From Phymorhynchus buccinoides (lineage: Eukaryota > Mollusca > Gastropoda > Neogastropoda > Raphitomidae): a stretch of DNA of 64,000 bases. Location of the stretch: NCBI GenBank assembly GCA_017654935.2, contig CM065706.1, positions 3,416,251-3,480,250 of the forward strand. The letters are read 5' to 3'. Positions 41,401 through 56,400 of the stretch are shown here, one piece after another. The notes below the pieces were generated by a model. That model worked only from the letters and a program-made list of their open reading frames with translations, did no database searches and had not been told where the DNA came from. Each line of letters opens with the position of its first letter. The first letter of the stretch is position 1. Both the position numbers and the translations under genes were made by a program.

Positions 41401-44400
41401 TTTGGTTTGTTTTTTATGTGTATCTATCATTATGCTTTTTGAAGTATCTTACTTCTGCATAATCGGTTGAAATTTGGCTTTACAAACGGTTAGACATCAA
41501 TCCTTTGAAATTGTTTTAGAAGATCTGGAGATGAATGGGTTTTGAAGCATCTTGAGACTATGCAAAATGTTGATATGAATGTAATCAAACAGACATGTAC
41601 AGTAGAGTGAGTAAATCAAAAAGTAATTTGTTTGAATATTGTTTCACTACTCGGGGCAGTGGGTGGATGCCTCGTGCATCCATACGGGGAGCTGGATGAC
41701 CCCGCCCCCTCCACGAGTCTCTCCCCGTGGGGATACTGGGGGGGGGGGGGGGGGGGCTTTCATAAAAATAGTTCCCCCACCTTCTGGAAGTTCTGTGCTT
41801 GTAACTTCCTCTAATCTGCCACTCTCTTTGACTCTGCCATTTTCTTTTGCTTTCTGTCATCTACTATCTTTCTGACTTGTTGGCCCATTCTCCTGCCTAT
41901 TTTTTCCAAAAAATCTTCCAAACAGCGTTTCTCATTGGAGCTCCTACAAAATCGGAATGTGTCGGCTGTATGCAGCGGGGAGACCAGTGAAAACTGAAAA
42001 CGGACGCATGCGTACCTTACCCATTATGGCCTTTTGGCCTGGGAACGCTGAAGAAGAAGAAGAAGTTTCACTACTTTATTTTTCTTTCTTAGTTATGCCC
42101 CTTTTACCCTTGTGTGGCACAACCAAAAGCATTTTGTTGTCAAGGTTTTTGTGCTGCATTTTGCCTTGGTTTGTTTGCAGCAGGCATTATCTTCTTCTTC
42201 TTCTTTTTCCTCGTTCGCTCAGACAGTTCCTGTCATATGCATCATGCTGCCGTTATGCGCCTAACTAAGAAATAGTTAGGCCCAGCATGTCCGACTTCGA
42301 CTGAAGAAATCTTTGTAAGAATTTATATAGAATTTTTTTTTAAAAGGCAGGAGAATGTCCCAGTGAAATAGAAAGATAGCAGATGACATTAAGCAAAGGG
42401 AAAAGGCAAGAGTCAAAGATAATGACAGAATTAGAGGAAGTTACAAGCACAGAACTTCCAGAAGGTGGGGGAACTATTTGTACAAAAGATCCCCCGGTAT
42501 CCTCACGGGGGGGGGAGCAGGTATTATCAATGCACTTGCTGTATTATTAAAAACACATAGTAAATTTGTATCATGTTGGTGAATTTTTGTAAGCAATGGT
42601 ATTTCCGTAGATTTGATCATTTGTTTTATGCAACAACGGAGAGAAAAAAAAGCAGACCTGCTATGCCTACTGTGTGAACGGGACGATAAAATTGTAAGAA
42701 ATGACCACAAGACGAAGGAAAATAATACAAATACAGAAGCGAAACATAGACTGAATTGAAATATGTCATTAAATGAAATTGCAACAAAATGAAGAAAAAT
42801 ACTACAAATTGAAGTACCATATCTTTTTTACTGGGGTCCTCTTTATTGATCCCTGGACTGATGACAAGGACGTCAAATTAGTGTGAGGTCATTGCTGTGA
42901 TGACATCGCTTGGTAACATAATTGAAAGGCCCCCATCGTTGAACGTTCAGAATATCAATCGATAACCATACACCTAAGTGTATGAAAAATAAGTTAAGTG
43001 TACAGTGGAACCTCCCTTATAAGACTTCCCATTACAAGACTCCCTCCCACATAAGACCTACTTCTCTGAGACATTGCTCTTCTTTGTAAGTATTAAGATT
43101 ACCTCCCTTATAAGACTTCCCATTACAAGACTCCCTCCCACATAAGACCTACTTCTCTGAGACATTGCTCTTCTTTGTAAGTATTAAGATTACCTCCCTT
43201 ATAAGACCCCTCCCTTATAAGACCTACACATCTTTGTAAGTATTAAAATTAGTGGACCCCTCCCTTATAACAAATAAGACCTACACTGGAACCTCCCTTA
43301 TAAGAAAATCATCCAAAATGAGGTCTTATAAGGGAGGGGTCTTATAAGGGAGGTTCCACTCTATAAATACATTCACAGTAATAATAATAATAATAGTGAA
43401 TCATTTATATAGCGCACTCCTCCACCAAATGTGGAGCTCTATGCGCTTAACAACAACAAAAATTAAAAGCAAATTCAAAAACAAAAACAAGTAATCGCTC
43501 ACACACATGCAAAATAGGCATGTATACACACACCACCCCCCACCCACACATACACGCACGTACGCACATATCCACACAAACACACGCACTCACACACACA
43601 CACCGTTGCCATCACCACCACTCACCGCACCCGAGAACACAATACAAAATACAATCAGTACATTCACAGTACTACTACATGTATTACCGCATTTTACGAG
43701 CTATAAGGCGATACTTTTTTTTTCCCAGACTGAGACCCCTGCGCCTTATAATGTGACTGATAATATAGTAAGAAACTATAATAACAAAATCTGAATTTTG
43801 TGTAAAATTTGGGGGGTACGCCTTATAATCAGGTGCGCCTTAAGCCGACACCATGCACACAGCGTGTAAAATCGTATGCGGATGCGATGCGATTATGTCA
43901 CGTGAGTCATGATTCACGTGAAATACTAACGCCTAAAATAATTCTGCCATTTTCGTTCGCTATACTCAAGTAGACCCAATGCACGAATTTCATGTGAATC
44001 ATGACTCACATCGTCAAAATCGCATCGCATTCAGATGCGATTCGTACATCATGTGTCTGGCCTTTTAGAGTCCGTACAATACGGTACCTCTTATTGTCAT
44101 TAGGGGATTTTTTCCTCTCACTTTACACTAGTATAGGCCTTAATGGTCTGAACGTGGAGTCTTTCGGATGAGACGATAAACCGAGTTCCTGTGTGCTCAT
44201 GCACTTAGCACACGTTAAACACAGTGGCAACGAAAAAAGTTGTCATTTGGTAAAAATTTAGCACGCATCCACCTTCCTTCCTTCCTCATCAGTCACACAA
44301 AAATCGCATGCCCAAAAAAAAGAAAAGAGTAGCGCACCTCTGGCTGTGATGCACTCTCCAGGTGGGAGCAACTCGAATTTTACAGAGACGCCTCCAGGGC

Positions 44401-47400
44401 TCCCAGGGACCCCCATTTGGGGGTCTATGAAGCACTAAAATTCTCAAGGACCCTCTAAAAGAATGTGCAGGGGGTCCCAGGGATGCTCTAGAAAAATTCT
44501 TTTTAGCATTCGCAATGCCACTGGAACCCTCTATCCCGCCTCTAGGACCCTCTATACTGTAAGTGAAGGAGTCCCTGGGACCCCTTGTTTTGCGGGACGA
44601 TTGGGAGCCCTGCGCCTCTGTGACTATAAAGTACCTGATGCAATACAATAATACAATACAGTATTATTATCACGATGTTTCTCATCATCGTCATCGCTGT
44701 GTTGTTCCCAGGGGTCAGATGATCTCCAACGAGGTCTACAACTTCATCTCAAACTTTGACAAGGCGGGATCTGAGGAGAGAGCCGGCATGATCTGCTCCA
44801 ACCCTATGCAGGTGTGTTGGTCAGTGTGTTCAACCCTATGCAGGTGTGTTGGTCAGTCTGTACAGCCCTATGCAGGTGTGTCAGTCAGTCTGTTCAACCC
44901 TATGCATCCCCATTCTGTCTTGGCACGTTTGTCCTTTGGCCAAATTTAGCCCACCCCACCCACCCCCTTTTTCCTTCCTCATCAGTCACACAAAAAATCG
45001 CATGCAAATTTAAACAAAAATGGATGGCGCGCTTCTGGCTGTGACGCGCTCTCCAGGTGGGAGCAACCCAGATTTCACAGACGCCTCTGTGCCTATAAAG
45101 TACCAAGTACCAAATCAAATAAGCTGTAAAATGGTTTCCCGTACCTGTCATTAATCAATGATCACAGCAGACAGCTCCCACTCTTTTCACTATTGACCCA
45201 AATAACGGCCCAAAATGTTGGGCTATCTAGTGACAACAAAGACGCTTGGCTTTCACAAGCTAAGTATCTTTGATGATAGGACATGATTTTGAGTCATTAT
45301 GACTCTATTGCTATCATGTAATGAATCTGTATAATGCGGTGCCGTCTTTTATTTCTTATGTTGCATTGTTGCAGTTTGCAGCGATTTTCCGCAACCTGAT
45401 TGACAAGATCGCCAAGGATCAGACACTGCAGTACATCCTGACCATGTTGGATGACGCTCTGCAGGTAAGTATGTGTGTGTGTGTGTGTGTCTGTGTGTGT
45501 GAGACAAGATCGCCAAGGATCAGACACTGCAGTACATCCTGACCATGTTGGATGATGCTCTGCAGGTAATGTGTGTGTGTGTGAGTGTGTCTGTGTGTGT
45601 GAGACAAGATCGCCAAGGATCAGACACTGCAGTACATCCTGACCATGTTGGATGACGCTCTGCAGGTAAGTATGTGTGTGTGTGCGTGCGTGCATGCATG
45701 CATGCGTGTGTGCGCAAATGGGTATCAAAACGTTCCCTGGTTTCAGAGATTTAACTTTTCAGTTAACAGCATAATAATGCCTGTCCCGTTGTTGCCAAAT
45801 ATGTCTCAAGGGGTTCCTAGTGGTCAAACAAGCTGTGACTGCTTTGAACTTTGTTCGTCCATCTCTTTGTGCTCAGGAGGATCACACGCGTGTAGACATC
45901 TTCAAGGAGTACGCCAAGAAACGCAAAGAGTCAGTGTGGCAGCCATTCTTCCTGCTGCTGGAGAGGAGTGATCTGTTCATCGTGCATCAGGTAAGTGTGG
46001 ATCTGCCTTCTTCTTCTTCTTCTTCTTCTTCTTCTTCTGCGTTCCCAGGCCATATGGCCATGATGGGTATTTGTCCGGTTTTCATTTGTCACTGGTCTCT
46101 CCTCTGCATTGAGCCAACACATTCCGATTTCGGAGGAGCTCAGAGGAGAACTAGGAGTTGGGTGTTGTTGGGGGGTTTTAAATGGCAGGAGAATGGACCA
46201 GTAAGGCAGAAAGATGCAGTGGAACCTCCCTCTAAGACCTTCAAAAATCATCCAAAATGAGGTCTTATAAGGGAGGCAATTTTAATACTTACAAAGAAGG
46301 GCAATGTCTCGGAGAAGTAGGTCTTATATGGGAGGGAGTCTTATAATGGGAGGTCTTGTAAGGGAGGTTCCACTGTGATGGGTTTTTGTCCGGTTTTCAG
46401 TTTTCACTGGTCTCTCCTCTGCATTGAGCCAACACATTCCGATTTCGGAGGAGCTCAAAGGAAGACTTTTTTTCAGGGGCGAAAAAGGCAGGAGAATGGA
46501 CCAGTAAGGCAGAACGATAGTCAGTAGTAGATGACAGGCAGCAAAGGAAGGGAAAGGTTGAGTCAAAGAGAGTGACAAATTGAAGGAACAAGTTGTACCA
46601 AAGACCCCCCCCCCCACCCGGCATCCCCACGGGGGGTGGTTCTTCCAGTTTTGTGCAATTGTCAATGGGCAAAAGCACCAAGAGTCTTGTGTGATAGCCT
46701 TCTTTGGCTCACTCACTCATGTCAACTTTGTTAGCACGAAGTGAGTCTATGGTATGATAGTTGTTCGGTTGTGTGTATGTGTGTGTGTGTGTATGTTGCG
46801 TCCGTAACAGAAAGTGAGTCTATGGTATGATAGTTGTTCGGTTGTGTGTATGTGTGTGTATGTGTATGTTGCGTCCGTAACACAAAGTGAGTCTATGGTA
46901 TGATAGTTGTTCGGTTGTGTGTATGTGTGTATGTTGCGTCCGTAACAGAAAGTGAGTCTATGGTATGATAGTTGTTCGTTTGTGTGTGTGTGTATGTTGC
47001 GTCCGTAACACAAAGTGAGTATAGTATGATAGTTATTCGGTTGAATGTGTGTGTGTGTGTTGCGTCCGTAACACGGAGTGAGTCTATGGTATGATAGTTG
47101 TTCGGTTGTGTGTGTGTGTATGTTGCGTCCGTAACACAAAGTGAGTCTATGGTATGATAGTTGTTCGTTTGTGTGTGTGTGTATGTTGCGTCCGTAACAC
47201 AAAGTGAGTATAGTATGATAGTTATTCGGTTGAATGTGTGTGTGTGTGTTGCGTCCGTAACACGAAGTGAGTCTATGGTATGATAGTTGTTCGGTTGTGT
47301 GTATGATGCGTCCGTAACACAAAGTGAGTCTATGGTATGATAGTTGTTCGGTTGTGTGTGTGTGTGTATGTTGCGTCCGTAACACAAAGTGAGTCTATGG

Positions 47401-50400
47401 TATGATAGTTGTTCGGTTGTGTGTATGTGTGTATGTTGCGTCCGTAACACGAAGTGAGTCTATGGTATGATAGTTGTTCGGTTGTGTGTATGTGTGTATG
47501 TTGCGTCCGTAACAGAAAGTGAGTCTATGGTATGATAGTTGTTCGGATGTGTGTATGTTGCGTCCGTAACACAAAGTGAGTCTATGGTATGATAGTTGTT
47601 CGGATGTGTGTATGTTGCGTCCGTAACACAAAGTGAGTCTATGGTATGATAGTTGTTCGGTTGTGTGTATGTGTGTATGTTGCGTCCGTAGCACAAAGTG
47701 AGTCTATGGTATGATAGTTGTTCGGTTGTGTGTATGTGTGTGTGTGTGTATGTTGCGTCCGTAACACAAAGTGAGTATAGTATGATAGTTATTCGGTTGA
47801 ATGTGTGTGTGTGTGTTGCGTCCGTAACACGAAGTGAGTCTATGGTATGATAGTTGTTCGGTTGTGTGTACATGTGTGTGTGTGTATCCGTGGTCCAATC
47901 TCCAATCTTTAGCATTGGCATTTTCTCGGGAAAAAGAAGGCGTACATTGTTCAAACTTTGCACACATATAGATGTCTATGCAAGCTTTCAATGATTTTTA
48001 ATGATTTTGATAATTAAATACTTAAAACAACACTGTAAACAGATAACAAACAGATTTTTACACAAATTTAACATAAGTTTTCATGCCTGAAGATAAGAAA
48101 GCAGGCAATAGATGCGGAGCTAATTTGAATTGTGCCTTCAGTTTTGCCAGTCAGAGGTGTTTTCTATCATTAATTTTGTAATTATGGGGGTAAAATCAAA
48201 ATGAATTTAAGAAAATACTTCTTTTAGCGAAAATGTCTATAGTTCTTAACCTGTAACTCATTCGCATCGCAACGATTTTGAATTATTAACAAAAAACTCA
48301 CAAATCACTCCAGCCATACACACAAACAAAACATACATAAACAAAAGGAGAAATGAAAGAAGATTACGGGTTTTGACTTCAGGTTTAGACACAGGGAAGT
48401 GGTAGATCAGACTTTTTTATATATAGACTTTATATAGAAAAACTCTCCACACCAATTGGTTCCCCCACAACAAACCACTACAAAATCAAAGTGAGAGGCA
48501 AAATTGTGGTCTAAGAGACTTAGACTAAGTTAGAGAGCGAAGCGAGTTTAGAAGTGACCAAGGTATGGTGTGCACACAGATCTACTTCCCTTGAAGCAAA
48601 TGCATCAAATTGACAGCTATCTATTAATTCCGGACATATATGGCCAGAACAACTTGAATGAGTTAAAGGCACAACTGGGCTATAAAAGAGCCGATCCCAG
48701 GAATCGGGTAGTCAGTTGTGAGTGGGAGAGAGAAAGAGAGAGAGAAACAGGCCAGCGACACTCCTCGCTGCGGGCTTTCGCCTGCGCCAGCTTAGTTTTC
48801 CCCTCCTCTTTCGTTTGAAAAGGGATGTTTTCGCTGCGAGCGCCAAGCAGAAACTGACATTTTTAGCCTACTGCTTGCTTATATAGTGCGGCGCTGGCTT
48901 TAAGCTCCAAGTACACTATTATGGCAATGCACAAATGACAGAAGGAAAACCAACAGAGGGGAATGAAGATAGAGCGTATTTATTTATGTGTGCAAGGGTG
49001 CAACTTTTCCTGGTATACAAGGATTTCCTGTTTTTGAATTTTACCAGAAACATTTGTCATACAAGATCTCTGTGTGTCTACTGTATTTTTCAAACACTTT
49101 AAAATAAGCATTTGTGTAAATTATGGAAAAAAGCAAACTAAAATACCTTCATAAATACATTTTTGATTCAGCTGCAGGGGGACATTACTCCTGGACCCCA
49201 GCCTTTCAGGGTTTTTTCATTTTTGTGAAGTTGCACCCATGTGTGTGTTTTCTCTGTTTTCAGTCCAGTCGGATCATTGCCAAAATCGCCTGCTGGAGCA
49301 AGGAAGCCATGGACAGAAGGAGTCTGCAGAGCTATCTCATCTGGCTGAAAGAACAACTCAAACATCCCGTGAGTTAACACTATTGTGACTGGCACTGCGT
49401 CAGTGAAACCACTGTGCTGGCCTGAGGCTGCACTGGAAAGATTACTGTGGAATGACTGCTTGTGGTCAAACATTGTTTAAGAGCCTAATTGAAGTCTGTT
49501 ATGCACCAAACTTTCTCTACTTTATGAAAAATGGTTGCTTAATTCAATTTTATGCTTTGTGAAAATATTCCATGAACGATTTACAGCCAACATGCTGCTT
49601 GACTTCGAGATCAAACTCCACGACGAGATCGAACGATTCTGCCGATAAGAACACTTTTTGTTGTCACATTCTCACTCTAGAGTACTCATACTGGGCACTC
49701 GCTGTAAAATTTAATCAGTACTTGCATTATTTTCACTACTTTCAACCTTAAAACCTGACTGATTGCCAGCATTACTTTCATCTTCATCAAGTTCGAGCAA
49801 CCAAACAATCTCCTCGCCACTCAGACCTCTAATTTTTGACAATTTTCGTGCAAATATCTCCTCAAATTTCGACTGCAGACGAACGAACAACGCCATTTCC
49901 GCTTCACTGTTCAAGACTATTAAAGGGAAGTAACTGTGAAATCAAACAAGAAAAGTCTGCTGGTATAATAGGGAGTTTTGTACCTTAGACCTATGATCGG
50001 AGGTTCCCGTCACAGAAGTGTTAACCCCTTCAGGACTTTTGCTGCCTGAGGCAAACCATCATTACTGGCCTGGGGGTGCCTAAACAAAAAATATAACTAA
50101 TAAACAAAAAGAGCAACAAAACTCGCCTCTGTCTGTAATTCGTTTCCAACAACATTACTGGCTGATCCAAGTTTGATTTTCACTTTGAAATCGTGATCAC
50201 TTGCATTAAAATCAGAATTATTAGTCTCCCTACACCTCTATTATCCTGTTTTATATCATTAACTCTCTTTTTCCTGAAGCTCTGTGCTCTCAGTCACTTC
50301 TGAAATCCTAAGCCAATGGACATCACTCCGTACAAAAGGTGGGGTAGCGTCGGAATTTTTTTTTTTTTAAATGCCCAAGCAGACTGTGTGGGGATTTTTT

Positions 50401-53400
50401 TCTTATGTGTTGCCGAAACGTTTGTCTGATTTGCAAAATTAATTTCAATATGTTATGGGGGTGCATGGCTCCACAAAAAAAACCTCAAAATGCCAAAGTG
50501 TAGTCGCAAAATTGCATTCACTAGTCATTCACTGCCTACTTTTGCAGACTGGTGAAGCCTAGGACGATTGAAATGGAAATGTAGGTCAAAATCATTCACT
50601 TACCCTTTCACTTCACGATCTTATAAGTCCTTTCACCCAAAAAGGGAATTTTCATCGCCGTCATCACTCGGTGGATGCAATAACAATTCGTCATCCATGT
50701 TGCAAAAGTTGGAGGAAATGCTGATGTCAGTAACACGACCTCAAAAATTTGCATCGATCAACCAAAAACTTGCTCGCTGCCGAAATATGTCAAATCACAC
50801 CCCCCCCTATGTAATATTATATAATATTGTTTGTTGTTACAGGTGAATGAGTACCACAGCACAGTGGCTCGTTGTCTCCAGATGATGGTCAGAATCGACA
50901 ATTATCGACAGGTGTTTGTCGATGTTGATGGCATTGCTGTGTGAGTGTCCTTATTTTGCTTTGTACGAAAGTTGTCCCAAAACTATCAGACAAAACAAAC
51001 TTGTACATGAAAAGCTATAAGCTGTATATAATAATGATAATAATGACCATTTTCATAGCGCTTATTCTCTTTACGGGGCTCTAAGCGCTTCACAAAGAAG
51101 TTAAAAATCTGAGCACAAAAAAACCCACCTGCACTTATCATAAGGAACAACCCGAAACGAAATCACGATAACTACAGTTACGTCAACCCCCCCCCCCCCT
51201 TCACACTCCACTAGAATCCAAGCCATTACAAATAGCGTTTTCCACGCAAAAGGCATTTTCTCACACTAGCCGGGCCCCCCCCCCCCCCCCCCCTCTGCCC
51301 GTCCCCGCATTCACCATCCCCCTTCATAGACCTCAAGCTGACCTACTTTTCATAGATCTCCCAGCACGCACGCATGCATGCACACACACACGCGCGCGAT
51401 TGAAGGATTTATGTTTTAATTTGATTGAATTTAGATGAGTAATTCCCACACATTTTGTAATCTAATAGTAATACTTTTTACAGGAAATATTGTTGCTCAT
51501 TTTTAGAACTATTTTGTAATTTGCAACCCTTACTGAAGTTACTCTCCTTGGGAAACGTGTCTACTTCATGTTACAAGGATAGAATTTGTGAAATACAATT
51601 ATCAAATCCACAGCTTGATCTGTTCTTGTATCGCAGTGTGAGTCTTCGTCATTAATTCAGCCTTGCAAATAATCATAATTCATTCATTGCAATTGGGATC
51701 TTTTTTGTGATTGGCTCAACCTTGTTATTTATCACAATTTATGCATCACAGTCTTAGCCGTTACCCATAATTCATCATGTGTATTTAAAACTTTTTAATG
51801 GTTTTTTTAATACTGTTATATTTCCGTCATGTCAATAGACGATTTTCTGAAAAAAACTAGGGGAGAGCACTTCGTGAAAATTAGAGTTGTTTACCTCCAT
51901 TACTCGGTCAAATACCATGGCAACAATGGCGTCGAAGCTTGAAACCGCAGGATGCGAGTCAGCGACTTGCAAACATTTTTTTCGAAAAATTAGGGGTGGC
52001 CAGTGGCCACAAACTGATAAAACTTGCAAAATGTGACGTAAAAATTAAAATGACATAATTTTTTTAGAATGACGCACGGTGTTCTAAGTGCTGTTTGACT
52101 GCTCAAACACAAGAGTCGATAGGCTATGAGAGCGGCTGATGGTAGAGTGACTTCCCCTGTTTGACCGATTGAATTAGGCAAGGTCACTCCCACACACCAT
52201 GAAATTACTCCCCTTCATTATTTCCGAACAATTCCTATTGCACCTGGTATGAATTTCTCTGTTTTTAGATATAAAAAAGAAAACTTGACTTGTGTGTGGT
52301 TGACAGGATAGCCTCAGTTCTGGTGGGCCATGAAAAGATTGGCTTCCAGATCGTCTACCAGCTGATCTTCTGTCTGTGGTGCCTGTCCTTCAATGTCACT
52401 CTGGTGGACAGGATGAATAGGTCAGTGTGTCTGTCTGTCTGTCTGTCTCTGTCTACCAGCTGATCTTCTGTCTGTGGTGCCTGTCCTTCAATGTCACTCT
52501 GGTCGACAGGATGAATAGGTCAGTCTGTCTGTCTGTCTGTCTCTCTGTCTACCAGCTGATATTCTGTCTGTGGTGTCTGTCTTTCAATTTCACACTGGTG
52601 GACAGGATGAATAGGTCAGTCTGTCTGTCTGCCTGTCTGTCTCTGTCAGACCAATTCTTTTGCGCCTTATAAACGAGGGCGCCTTTTGCTTTAATTTTTT
52701 CAAATTTTTCTTGAAAATTGACCTACTTGCCTTATACACAGCAGCGCCTAATGATCCAAAAAATACGGTAGTGGTTTCAACATGTTTTTTGGTGTGTTTT
52801 TTCTCAGGATGAACCTGATTCCAGTGCTGGCTGACATCCTGAGCAGCACACAGAGAGAGAAAGTCACCCGCATCATTCTGGCTCTGTTCAGGGTGAGGTC
52901 TAGTGTATTCAGGCATCAGAATTGTCAGAGGATTTCAGAGGATTAAGAATTTTTGACAGAGGATTGGCTTCTACTGTCAGAGGTTTTGCCTTTTTATTGA
53001 GTGTTATCCTTTGTGTTAAATAGCATTTTAAAGTGATTTATCACTTTATTAAGCCTTTCTGGTGGTGTTGGGAACTGATTCCAGTGTTATCCCTCTATAG
53101 TCTGGGGTCTTGCTGGCCCTTGTACCGTGGTTTTCAGAGGATTGGACTTCAGACTATTCTGATGCCTGGTATTATCTAATGTGAGAGAGAGAGAAAGAGA
53201 GAGAGAGAGTGGGCAGTGTGTACGCATGTATTGGTGCATTCCTTCCAGCTGCTTGTTTACATTTTCATTAGTTTCTGCGAGGGTGAGAATGTTATCAGAG
53301 AGTGACAGTGCTGGTGAACGAGGGTGGATGTCTTTGTGAGTGAGAATCATGTCATCTTTGTTACTTTATTTCTTTGCACTGGAATGTTAGTATTAATGCA

Positions 53401-56400
53401 TGTTTTTCATCTTCCAGTGCTGCTTTTGTAAAGCGCATCGAGCATACTATCGTATGGATTTTAGCGCTATATGAAAATAAAATTATTATTAAATTATTAT
53501 TATGTTATGTATTGTATTCTGATGTATTGTATGTTTTATTGTGTTGTTTGGAGTATTATATTGTATTGCATTGTGTTGTACTGTATTTTATTGTATCGTT
53601 GTTGTTGACGTACCCTGGCTTAAAGACTCCAGGGATCATCCCAACAGCCGAAGCACTTGAACACTATGGTACAAATGCACCAGCTAGGGATGAGAACATT
53701 ACGTGTGTGACCGTTTTTGATTACCCCGCCCCACCCCACAGTCGAAGCACTTGAACACTATGGTACAAATGCACCAGCTAGGGATGAGAACATTACGTGT
53801 GTGACTGTTTTTGATTACCCCGCCCCACCCCACAGCCGAAGCACTTGAACACTATGGTACAAATGCACCAGCTAGGGATGAGAACATTACGTGTGTGACT
53901 GTTTTTGATTACCCCGCCACGTGGCAGCCACACTCCGACTTTGGAGGGTTTGGGCTACTGATGTAGTGATGATGTTATGCTAGGAGCTTGTCACGGCTAA
54001 AAAACCAATCCCTGCATAACTATGCAGAACATAACATTTTGATATAGCCTTGGTGTTCTAACCTATGCCAATTGGTCTGACACACAGCCTTAAGCCAAGA
54101 CGAATGCCAAAACATTTGGTTGGGTGTGTGGGGGGGGGGGAGCCAACTCTCGTTTATGACAGCAGTAATGGCAGTTGGTAAGTGTTTACAGGACGTGTAC
54201 AGGCTTCAAACTTCGACTTTCTTTTGCAAGGTGCGCATCGCCTTATAAACGAGGCCGCCTTTTACTGTAATTTTGTCAGAGTTTTCTGGAAAATTGCCCT
54301 ATTCGCCTTGTGCACAGCAGCGCCTAATGATCCGAAAAATACGGTAATTACTTACCATTCAGAACGTGCTGGAGAATCCTGAGGAGCGGTCGACTATCCA
54401 GGAGTATGCTCTGGCCATGGTGCGATGCTAGGTGGTCAAACAGCTGGAGCTGCTGGAGGGTTCTTTAACACGAGCAAAACACGTGTAACATAGTGCTGCT
54501 CATTGTTCAGAACATGATGGAGAAGCCTGAGGAGCGGTTCACCATCCAGGAGTACGCTCTGGCCATGGAGCGATGCTAGGTGGTCAAACAACTGGAGCTG
54601 CTGGAGGGTTCTTTAACACGAGCAAAACACGTGTAACATAGTGCTGCTCATTGTTCAGAACATGATGGAGAAGCCTGAGGAGCGGTTCACCATCCAGGAG
54701 TACGCTCTGGCCATGGAGCGATGCTAGGTGGTCAAACAACTGGAGCTGCTGGAGGGTTCTTTAACACGAGCAAAACACGTGTAACATAGTGCTGCTCATT
54801 GTTCAGAACATGATGGAGAAGCCTGAGGAGCGGTTCACCATCCAGGAGTACGCTCTGGCCATGGAGCGATGCTAGGTGGTCAAACAACTGGAGCTGCTGG
54901 AGGGTTCTTTAACACGAGCAAAACACGTGTAACATAGTGCTGCTCATTGTTCAGAACATGATGGAGAAGCCTGAGGAGCGGTTCACCATCCAGGAGTACG
55001 CTCTGGCCATGGAGCGATGCTAGGTGGTCAAACAACTGGAGCTGCTGGAGGGTTCTTTAACACGAGCAAAACACGTGTAACATAGTGCTGCTCATTGTTC
55101 AGAACATGATGGAGAAGCCTGAGGAGCGGTTCACCATCCAGGAGTACGCTCTGGCCATGGAGCGATGCTAGGTGGTCAAACAACTGGAGCTGCTGGAGGG
55201 TTCTTTAACACGAGCAAAACACGTGTAACATAGTGCTGCTCATTGTTCAGAACATGATGGAGAAGCCTGAGGAGCGGTTCACCATCCAGGAGTACGCTCT
55301 GGCCATGGAGCGATGCTAGGTGGTCAAACAACTGGAGCTGCTGGAGGGTTCTTTAACACGAGCAAAACACGTGTAACATAGTGCTGCTCATTGTTCAGAA
55401 CATGATGGAGAAGCCTGAGGAGCGGTTCACCATCCAGGAGTACGCTCTGGCCATGGAGCGATGCTAGGTGGTCAAACAACTGGAGCTGCTGGAGGGTTCT
55501 TTAACACGAGCAAAACACGTGTAACATAGTGCTGCTCATTGTTCAGAACATGCTGGAGAAGCCTGAGGAGCGGTTCACCATCCAGGAGTACGCTCTGGCC
55601 ATGGAGCGATGCTAGGTGGTCAAACAACTGGAGCTGCTGGAGGGTTCTTTAACACGAGCAAAACACGTGTAACATAGTGCTGCTCATTGTTCAGAACATG
55701 CTGGAGAAGCCTGAGGAGCGGTTCACCATCCAGGAGTACGCTCTGGCCATGGAGCGATGCTAGGTGGTCAAACAACTGGAGCTGCTGGAGGGTTCTTTAA
55801 CACGAGCAAAACACGTGTAACATAGTGCTGCTCATTGTTCAGAACATGCTGGAGAAGCCTGAGGAGCGGTTCACCATCCAGGAGTACGCTCTGGCCATGG
55901 AGCGATGCTAGGTGGTCAAACAACTGGAGCTGCTGGAGGGTTCTTTAACACGAGCAAAACACGTGTAACATAGTGCTGCTCATTGTTCAGAACATGCTGG
56001 AGAAGCCTGAGGAGCGGTTCACCATCCAGGAGTACGCTCTGGCCATGGAGCGATGCTAGGTGGTCAAACAACTGGAGCTGCTGGAGGGTTCTTTAACACG
56101 AGCAAAACACGTGTAACATAGTGCTGCTTATTGTTCAGAACATGCTGGAGAAGCCTGAGGAGCGGTCCACCATCCAGGAGTACGCTCTGGCCATGGAGCG
56201 ATGCTAGGTGGTCAAACAACTGGAGCTGCTGGAGGGTTCTTTAACACGAGCAAAACACGTGTAACATAGTGCTGCTTATTGTTCAGAACATGATGGAGAA
56301 GCCTGAGGAGCGATCCACCATCCAGGAGTACGCTCTGGCCATGGTGCGATGCAAGGTGGTCAAACAACTGGAGCTGCTGGACGCCAGGAAGTGGGAGGAC

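Noticed and set aside
46747..47991. Overlapping reverse-strand frames with repeated [11 protein letters not shown]
   Set aside because: A 64-bp minisatellite whose period keeps frames open by chance.
54359..56286. Nucleosome-phasing element because of the 148-bp period
   Set aside because: The period is close to a nucleosome core length, but one array cannot separate this from coincidence and no phasing motif is evident.
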